Positions 57,596-64,000 of a stretch of DNA of 64,000 bases are shown piece after piece. Under the pieces are notes generated by a model. That model was not told the origin of the DNA, did no database searches, and was given only the letters and a program-made list of their open reading frames with translations. Every line of letters starts with the position of its first letter. Positions within the stretch are counted from its first letter, which is position 1. Position numbers and translations under genes: made by a program. This DNA is from Nocardia shimofusensis NBRC 100134. Lineage in GTDB: Bacteria > Actinomycetota > Actinomycetes > Mycobacteriales > Mycobacteriaceae. The DNA lies in the NCBI RefSeq assembly GCF_001613125.1, contig NZ_BDBT01000003.1:124001-188000 (forward strand), given 5' to 3'.

Positions 57596-59310
57596 CGTCC
57601 GCCGTCGAGCGCACCCGTGACGCTCAAGAGCGAGCGATCTCAGCACCAGCACCGCTGTTCATCCGCGCCTGCCCCGGTGCCGGCAAGACCCATGTCGTCG
57701 TGACCCGGCATCTGCGTGCTCCAGCCCATTCCCTACGCAGAGGCCGTGCCCTGCTCTCGTTCACCCGAGCAGCTGCCACACAGATGCGCAGTCGCTGCCA
57801 CCGCGAGGGGCGCCCGGAGGCAACCGCCTTCCCGCACTACATCGGGACCCTGGACGCCTTCATCTGGGACATCCTCGTCGAGCCGCACCATCCGGCCGGC
57901 TCCCCGCTGCAGCGACTCGACAGCTGGGACCGAGTCCAAGCTGAAGTGAAGCTCGACCGCCAGATACCGCTGAGCACGTTCACATTTCAACGGAACACCC
58001 AGACCGGGCGCGACTCGATCCGGCGAGATCTGATGAAAGACGAGTACCAACGGCTCATCGAAAGCAGTCGTTTCCCGTGGGAGGTCTGGGAGAATTCAGC
58101 GCTCAAAGAGCGCAAGGCACAGTACGAATCCGGTTACGTGACCGGTCACGAAATTCGTCACCTTGCGTTCAAATACCTGGCTCTCGGCCAAGAAGTCGAG
58201 GATCCACTGCGTTCGCGGTTCGCCGAGATCGTCGTGGACGAGGCACAGGACTGCTCGGTGACCGACCTCGAAATTCTCGATCGACTTCACAACACCGGCA
58301 TCCCGATCGTCGTGGTCGCCGACCCGGATCAGATGATCTACGGATGGCGCGATGCGGACCTCCGCCAACTGTCAGCGCTCACCGAGAAGCTGGGTCAGAC
58401 CGTGGAACTCATCGGCAACTGGCGCAGCTCGACCACGGTATGCCGTCTCGCTGCCACGTTGCGGGACGGAAGCAGGCCGCCCGATCCGGCAATCCGGCCC
58501 CCGGTACCCGAACCACCGGTCATCCTGCTGCCCACAGATTTCCCCAAGGGCCGGCAGGCTCGGCACACGACCAGCCGACAGGCCGTCGTCGATGTGTTCC
58601 TCAGCCACGCTCAGAATTACGGGATCCTCCCGGAGGACTGTCTGATCACTTCCTACAAGAAGACCCACCTACCGACCCGAAGACGCCAGCCAGCAGGCAA
58701 CCCGGCCGCACAGTTGGCCTTCGCCCGGCAGGTGATCCACTCTGGCACCGCCGACCCCGATCTCCTCGACAGTGCGCTGCTGATCGCAGGGCGACGCCTC
58801 CTGCGGTACTGGTACCCGGATGTGGCTGCCCGGGGCAGCCTGCACACTCGATGTGAAAGGGCTGGCATCGCGCACAGCGACCTCATCCGCTATGCCTACG
58901 CATTCCTGTTCTCCCTTCCCGCAGCGGGCGCCAGCTGGCTCAGCGATGTCAACACCAAACTGAAGACATCGCCACGCCCATCGACTGCAAGACCGAAAGG
59001 CACCACAGGGCAGCTGCGCAGCAGACCCGATACAGCGAGCCCCTCTGGAGACCCAGGCGGACAGCATCGTGTTGCCAACATTGCCCAGGTCAAGGGTGAC
59101 GAGCACCTCGCCGTGCTTCTGCTCCTGCCCGACAGTGACACCAGCACCCGCTGGATCAGTGGTCACCCGGCAACGGACGAACTACTGCGCAACTGGTACG
59201 TCGCAGTCACCCGCGCGCAGAAATTGGTCGCCATCGCTACCAGAGCGAACCAGATCCAGCAACTGTCTGAATACCTCGACACACAGCAAATCCCAACCCT
59301 TGTCTATTGA
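57592..59310 (+). CDS. gajB: Gabija helicase GajB (UvrD-like)
   Basis: A 572-residue superfamily 1A helicase. Q-motif Gln12, Walker A CPGAGKTH (27-34), motif II VVDEAQDCS (D216-E217), motif III VVADPDQMIYGWRDAD, motif IV-like ELIGNWRSS and motif VI WYVAVTRAQK (about 535-545). Shorter than housekeeping UvrD, as for GajB. It overlaps gajA by four bases, giving the standard GajA-GajB order. Confidence 0.9.
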   Translation: MTSAVERTRDAQERAISAPAPLFIRACPGAGKTHVVVTRHLRAPAHSLRRGRALLSFTRAAATQMRSRCHREGRPEATAFPHYIGTLDAFIWDILVEPHHPAGSPLQRLDSWDRVQAEVKLDRQIPLSTFTFQRNTQTGRDSIRRDLMKDEYQRLIESSRFPWEVWENSALKERKAQYESGYVTGHEIRHLAFKYLALGQEVEDPLRSRFAEIVVDEAQDCSVTDLEILDRLHNTGIPIVVVADPDQMIYGWRDADLRQLSALTEKLGQTVELIGNWRSSTTVCRLAATLRDGSRPPDPAIRPPVPEPPVILLPTDFPKGRQARHTTSRQAVVDVFLSHAQNYGILPEDCLITSYKKTHLPTRRRQPAGNPAAQLAFARQVIHSGTADPDLLDSALLIAGRRLLRYWYPDVAARGSLHTRCERAGIAHSDLIRYAYAFLFSLPAAGASWLSDVNTKLKTSPRPSTARPKGTTGQLRSRPDTASPSGDPGGQHRVANIAQVKGDEHLAVLLLLPDSDTSTRWISGHPATDELLRNWYVAVTRAQKLVAIATRANQIQQLSEYLDTQQIPTLVY

Positions 59311-59481
59311 CCGGGGGCTGGCGCACGGATAGGTGGCAGGTCAGATCAAATCGACGGGTCGGCGGTTTACGAGCTGCCCGTCGCTCTTCGAATTCCAGTG
59401 CCCGGGGGACGACCGCCCGGCCAGGTGCCGCACTGACATGCGGAAGACGATCCGCACGCGCGCGGGGCCGACCGCGTTTCC

Positions 59482-59914
59482 TTGGGGAACCCTTCGCACA
59501 GCGGCGGACCGTTTCACCCACGCGGGACGGTATATCTCACCGAGTTGGATCTCTGCCGTTCTGCCGTCGTGTTCCTGCGCACCGAACTTCCGCGCGACGA
59601 GTCGATCGGCGCGGCAGGCCGCCACCCACAGCAGGCACGAGCCCTGCACGACCGCGTCGTGACGCCGCCGCGAACACCGGACCGATCTGGCGGCTGATCA
59701 CCCGATGGATGGCCGCCAACCTCGATCAGCCTGCCCTACTCGCCGCGCATCCACACAACGGGCACGCCGTGCTTCGGCGCTTGGGGCCGGACAGCGCATC
59801 GGACGCTGCGACGCCTGCACCCGCAACGGCGTCGTCCATGCCGACAACTACTGCACCAGCTGCCGCATCGACCTCGGACTCGTCCCCACCAGCCGCACGA
59901 CAGCAGCCGCCTGA
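59482..59914 (+). pseudogene. Decayed gene with zinc-ribbon end
   Basis: Protein-like pieces follow each other in three frames: VYLTELDLCRSAVVFLRTEL, then ITRWMAANLDQPALLAAHPH, then GRCDACTRNGVVHADNYCTS with a CxxC...CxxC zinc ribbon. This suggests one gene broken by frameshifts. The identity is unknown, and an overlapping minus-strand frame makes the strand uncertain. Confidence 0.35.
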
Positions 59915-60014
59915 CCCTGCTCGAGTCCTTCGTCCCCTGTTCCCCGGTCCGCCGCGGTGCCGACTCCCCGCGGGGGACCGGTCCACCACTGCCCTCAACG
60001 ACAGGAGCGCCACC

Positions 60015-60160
60015 GTGACTGCCAACAACCTCCACGCAGCACCCACGGCCACACCCTCGCCGCCCTGACACTCGACCCCGACACCACCCCGCTCAAGGCA
60101 GCCCGCGCGAGGCCACGGTCCTGACCGGCCCGCGTCATCACCGAGCGCCTGCGCGCATGA
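60015..60160 (+). pseudogene. Short decayed coding remnant
   Basis: GTG 60015 is preceded by AGGAG, but the frame stops after 17 codons. Continuations in the other frames (HGHTLAALTLDPDTTPLKAA, then EATVLTG, then RVITERLRA) read as one small protein interrupted by frameshifts. Confidence 0.35.
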
Positions 60161-60190
60161 CCGCATTAGGGAACGGACCACGCCCGCCGG

Positions 60191-60350
60191 TCCACTACTT
60201 CCCACTTCCCAGACACACTTCCCCTATCGCTCCCACAAGCGCCCCTTCCTCCACTCCCTCTTCCCCTCCTCCACACGGCCACCCTCCGCAACCTCCCCTC
60301 CACGCCCCACCCCTGCTCTTTCCCACTCTCCTCAAGCACACCTCTTGCAT
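60191..60350. other. Pyrimidine tract upstream of traA, oriT candidate
   Basis: Only 11 G in 160 plus-strand bases (about 7%), very unlike the surroundings. A hairpin TCGCC-GGAAA-GGCGA (60372-60386) and a 12-base direct repeat CCCCCTCGACAA (60398-60409 and 60489-60500) lie between it and traA. Such composition next to a relaxase gene fits a transfer origin, but no nick site is identified. Confidence 0.4.
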
Positions 60351-60528
60351 CCAGGCGCGTTTCCCGGACTATCGCCGGAAAGGCGACATCAGCCAACCCC
60401 CCTCGACAACTCGATACCCCCACCGGTTCAGGCACGGTTCGGTTACGTCCTGGGGTTTTGCACGTTCACCGATAAATTGGCCGATCCGCCCCCTCGACAA
60501 TCCGGGTTTCGTAGTGCTGTATGGATTC

Positions 60529-63500
60529 ATGACCGCGACGATCCACAAAGTCGTCGCAGGGAACGGCTACGAGTACTACCTGCGAAATATCGCGGCACAC
60601 GACACCGATACCCGCGGCCGATCCTCCCTGTCCGACTACTACTCCGCCCACGGCGAAGCCCCCGGCCGCTGGCATGGCACCGGCCTGACCTCACTCGGCA
60701 TCAACGACGGCGCGGAAGTGACCGAGTCACAGATGAACTCGCTGCTCGGCCTGGGCCGCCACCCCAACGCCGAAAGCATCGAAGACACCGTGTTCGCCCG
60801 CGAATCCGCAGCCGGGAAGACACCGAAGCAGGCCAACGATGCCGCCGACCGAGCCTCCCGGTTGGGCAATCCTTATCGCATCTACACCGCGAATTCCGAT
60901 TTCCGGAAACGCTGCGCCGACGCCTACTTCGCACACAATATCGAACACGCGAAACCTCGAAATGCACTTATTTCCGCCGAGGATCGGGCACGGATTCGTA
61001 CGCGCGTCGCGTTCGATATGTTCACCGACGAGTACTCCCGGCCACCTCGAGACACGCGCGAGTTGTCGGGGTGGATCGCCAAGAACTCGCGCCCGACCAC
61101 GACCGCGGTGGCCGGGTTCGATATCACTTTCAGTCCCGTCAAATCGGTCTCGGCCCTCTGGGCATTGGCACCCAGAGACGTGTCAGCCAGGATCGAGTCC
61201 GCCCACCAGGCCGCCGTTCACGACGCGCTGCGCTGGTTGGAGGACAACGGGACCCACACGCGTCTGGGCCGCAACGGCATCCGCCAAGTCGACGTCGAGG
61301 GGATCGTCGCCGCATGTTTCACCCACCGCGACAGCCGCGCCGGGGACCCAGACCTGCACACCCACGTCGTCATCGCCAACCGAGTCCGCGCCGCCGACGG
61401 TCGCTGGCGCACCCTCGACGGCGCCTCCCTCTACCGGGTGGTCGTCACCGTCAGCGAGATCTACAACACCCGACTCGAACACCACCTCGAAGAAGCCGTC
61501 GGCGTGGAGTTCGTCGAACGCCCCGGCCTCGATCCGTCCAAACGCCCCATCCGCGAAATCGCCGGCATCCCGACGCAGTTGATCACGGCGTGGTCGCGAC
61601 GCGAAACCGCCATCCAAGACCGCCTCGGCGAGCTCACCGCAACGTTCCAACAAGACCACGGCCGCGAACCGATCCCGAAAGAAGTACGCGATCTCGCGCA
61701 GCAGGCGACCCTGGAAACCCGCCCGCCCAAGCACCAACTCCGCTCGTTCGCCGAGCAACGCCACGCCTGGCGACAAGAGGCGGTCGAACTGCTGGGAGAC
61801 CGTGACGCGCTCGCTCGAGTCCTGGCAGCCGCGTTCGATCCAGTACGTACACCACGGATTCAGCCCACCACGAAATGGATCGCGCGCACGGCCGACCGGG
61901 TGGTCCGGACCGTCGCCGAGCACCGATCCACTTGGCGATCGGCCAATGTACGCGCCGAGATCGAACGCCACCTCCGCGGCCATATCAAGGCCATCGACTG
62001 GGAACGGACCGCTGAGGCGGTACTCGTCGCAGCGCTGTCGCCGTCTCGGTCGATCCCGCGTGGTGACCCCGATGTCGCCGACGAACCCGAACTCGCCACC
62101 ATCCCGGTCTCGTTGCGGCGCCGCGACAACAGCAGCGTCTACAGCCCCGCAGGTTCCCGCCTCTACACGTCAGCTCGAATTCTCGCTGCCGAAGACGCAC
62201 TCATCGACCTGGCCGTACAACCCGGAGGTCGCCGACTCGAACTCGCGCTCGTGGCCGATGCGATCCGCGACTACGACGCCGCCAACCCCGACCGTTGCCT
62301 GAATATCGGCCAACGCACAGTGATCGAGGGATTCGCGACTTCCGGACTGCGCCTACACACCGCCGACGCACCCGCCGGAACCGGTAAAACCACCGCAGTC
62401 GCGGTACTGGCCGCCGCATGGCGTGCCAGCGGCGGCACGGTGCTGGGACTCGCACCCACCGCCGCCGCGGCCGCTGTCCTGAGCACGTCGATCGGCACAC
62501 GCTGCGAGACCGTCGACAAGCTCCTCACCATCATCGACCACCACACGCCGACACCGAACGAGGCACAACCAGACCGCGATCTGTCGTCCCCGCTGCCGCA
62601 GTGGGTCCTCGACATCGACGCCGACACCGTCGTGATCGTCGACGAACACGTCCAACTCGGCACCCTGCGACGACTCGAACTGTTCCGGTTCCTCGCCGAC
62701 CGCGGCGCGACGATCCGCTGCCTCGGCGACACCCAGCAACTGCCCTCCATCGACGCCGGCGGCGTCGAAGCCGACATCACCGACTCCGCACCCGAACAGC
62801 AACTCACCCTCACCCAGGTCGTGCGGTTCGCCTCCACCGCCGAAGCCCGCGCGAGTTTGATGCTGCGCGACGGCGACCCCGCCGCCCTCGGCTGGTACCT
62901 CGACAACCAGCGCATCCACGCCGGGCACACCGGCACCACCCGCGACGACGCCTACACAGCGTGGTTTACCGACCGCGCGAAGGGGGCGGACAGCATCATG
63001 CTCGCCGCCAACCACGACACCGTCACGGCCCTGAACGAACGCGCGAGAACCGACCGAATCCGCCGAGACGGCGAACTGAGCGGCGCGACGGTGAAGCTCT
63101 CCGACGGCCTGGTCGCGAGTGCGGGAGACACCATCCGCACCCGCAGAAACAACCCGAAGTTGCGTCTCGGTGTCCGAGATTGGGTGCGCAACGGCTACGT
63201 CTGGACCGTCGAAACGGTGCATTCCGACGGCAGCATCACCGCCCGACGGCACACAACCACCGGCGCGCGAGTACGTCTTCCAGCCGACTACGTGGCACAA
63301 TTCGTGCGCCTCGGCTACGCGACAACGATCGATTCCGCGCAAGGAATCACCGCGGATTCCTGCCACGTCGTCCTCACCGGCCGCGAATCCCGACAACAGA
63401 TGTACGTCGCAGTGACCCGCGGCGTACACGCCAACCACGTCTACGTCCCGACCGCGCTGAGCGGGGACGAAACGTCCTTCTACACCGAACCCGCGGTCTA

Positions 63501-64000
63501 TCCGCGCACCGCAGTCGAACATGTTGTGCGGATTCTGGGCCGGGACGGAGCACAGAAATCCGCGCACACACAGCTGCGCGACGCACTCGATCCGTTCCAG
63601 CGCCTCGGACGCGCACTCGACATCTACCTCGACACACTCGGCGTCGCCGCCGAAAACGCCCTCGGCCCGACCAAGCTGGCGCGCCTGGATGCGGTCGCCG
63701 AATCCCTGCACCCAGGGTTGACCGACTGCCCGGCGTACCCGGTGTTGCGGCACCAGCTGGCGATGCTGTCGGCATCCGGAACCGACCCGATCACCGAACT
63801 ACGCGCCGCGGCCGCTGCCCGCGAACTCGACACCGCCGACGACCCGGCCGCGGTCCTGTCCTGGCGCCTGGACCCCAGCGGCGGTGCACAATCCACCGGA
63901 ACCGGACCCCTGCCGTGGACACCCGCCATCCCTTCCACCCTCGCGTCCGACAGCACCCAAACCTCGGCGCGAGCACAAATCGTGAGCGAACTCGCCACCC
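60529..64000 (+). CDS. traA: TraA-type MobF relaxase/helicase, C-terminus off the window
   Basis: At least 1157 residues, open to the right edge. The TrwC-type relaxase domain has N-terminal Tyr residues (GYEYYLRN, 13-16) and the histidine triad H266...H277-T-H279 in FTHRDSRAGDPDLHTH. The helicase part has Walker A AGTGKTT (616-622), DE705-706 in VIVDEHVQLG and GDTQQLPSIDAGG. It nicks oriT and unwinds the strand for conjugation. ATG 60529 is chosen; GTG 60514 is also in frame. Next to the candidate oriT. Confidence 0.92.
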   Translation, partial: MTATIHKVVAGNGYEYYLRNIAAHDTDTRGRSSLSDYYSAHGEAPGRWHGTGLTSLGINDGAEVTESQMNSLLGLGRHPNAESIEDTVFARESAAGKTPKQANDAADRASRLGNPYRIYTANSDFRKRCADAYFAHNIEHAKPRNALISAEDRARIRTRVAFDMFTDEYSRPPRDTRELSGWIAKNSRPTTTAVAGFDITFSPVKSVSALWALAPRDVSARIESAHQAAVHDALRWLEDNGTHTRLGRNGIRQVDVEGIVAACFTHRDSRAGDPDLHTHVVIANRVRAADGRWRTLDGASLYRVVVTVSEIYNTRLEHHLEEAVGVEFVERPGLDPSKRPIREIAGIPTQLITAWSRRETAIQDRLGELTATFQQDHGREPIPKEVRDLAQQATLETRPPKHQLRSFAEQRHAWRQEAVELLGDRDALARVLAAAFDPVRTPRIQPTTKWIARTADRVVRTVAEHRSTWRSANVRAEIERHLRGHIKAIDWERTAEAVLVAALSPSRSIPRGDPDVADEPELATIPVSLRRRDNSSVYSPAGSRLYTSARILAAEDALIDLAVQPGGRRLELALVADAIRDYDAANPDRCLNIGQRTVIEGFATSGLRLHTADAPAGTGKTTAVAVLAAAWRASGGTVLGLAPTAAAAAVLSTSIGTRCETVDKLLTIIDHHTPTPNEAQPDRDLSSPLPQWVLDIDADTVVIVDEHVQLGTLRRLELFRFLADRGATIRCLGDTQQLPSIDAGGVEADITDSAPEQQLTLTQVVRFASTAEARASLMLRDGDPAALGWYLDNQRIHAGHTGTTRDDAYTAWFTDRAKGADSIMLAANHDTVTALNERARTDRIRRDGELSGATVKLSDGLVASAGDTIRTRRNNPKLRLGVRDWVRNGYVWTVETVHSDGSITARRHTTTGARVRLPADYVAQFVRLGYATTIDSAQGITADSCHVVLTGRESRQQMYVAVTRGVHANHVYVPTALSGDETSFYTEPAVYPRTAVEHVVRILGRDGAQKSAHTQLRDALDPFQRLGRALDIYLDTLGVAAENALGPTKLARLDAVAESLHPGLTDCPAYPVLRHQLAMLSASGTDPITELRAAAAARELDTADDPAAVLSWRLDPSGGAQSTGTGPLPWTPAIPSTLASDSTQTSARAQIVSELAT

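Noticed and set aside
59341..59649. Minus-strand 102-residue frame
   Set aside because: No recognisable motif and no ribosome site; competes with plus-strand remnants.
60345..61805. Long plus-strand frame overlapping traA
   Set aside because: It is Arg/Pro-rich shadow sequence; the frame from 60529 has the relaxase and helicase motifs.

Overview
The window is high-GC actinobacterial DNA, most likely from Nocardia or a close relative (Mycobacteriales). The evidence is gene order: on the minus strand, pepR-like peptidase, pnp/gpsI, rpsO, ribF, truB, pptT, metallophosphoesterase, dinF-like, nrnA/cnpB-like, rbfA, DUF503, infB, ylxR, nusA, rimP, proS, efpA-like, cysG, cobB, cobO, Mg-chelatase, mqo and map follow the order remembered for Mycobacterium tuberculosis Rv2782c to Rv2861c. 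Many genes start with GTG and several look leaderless. Species cannot be settled from this sequence alone.

Layout. (1) 0-9.5 kb is core: RNA turnover and translation (pnp, rpsO), ribF, a DtxR-type regulator, truB, pptT and a phosphoesterase. (2) 9.7-18 kb is a strain- or genus-level block between the phosphoesterase and dinF. It holds a lidless Hsp70 paralogue, a large helical/FN3-like partner in the same operon, a divergent GrpE-like gene, and a three-gene operon with two membrane-anchored substrate-binding proteins (one fused to a VWA domain) and an XpaC-like membrane protein. (3) 18-30 kb is the classic nusA-infB-rbfA translation block plus proS. (4) 30-47.7 kb holds YaaA, an EfpA-type transporter and late cobalamin genes (cysG/cobA, a CbiG-C protein, cobB, cobO, chelatase, cobQ), interrupted by a phosphotransferase/CrtC-like pair, then mqo, hydrolases and map.

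(5) From 47.8 kb to the right edge the DNA is accessory. A luciferase-like monooxygenase gene is cut at codon 117. A 2.26-kb insert with an AbrB-like gene and a tyrosine recombinase follows, and its right end supplies a diverged promoter and 5' part that rebuilds a full-length gene, with a 13-bp direct repeat at both junctions. Beyond it lie an IS630-type remnant, a lower-GC gene of unknown function, a 38-bp palindrome over the start of a two-gene unit ending in an XRE/ImmA-IrrE metallopeptidase, a Gabija-type anti-phage pair (gajA-gajB), decayed genes, a nearly G-free pyrimidine tract that is an oriT candidate, and a MobF-type TraA relaxase/helicase running off the window. Together this reads as a defence island on or beside an integrative conjugative element. 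The right boundary is outside the window.
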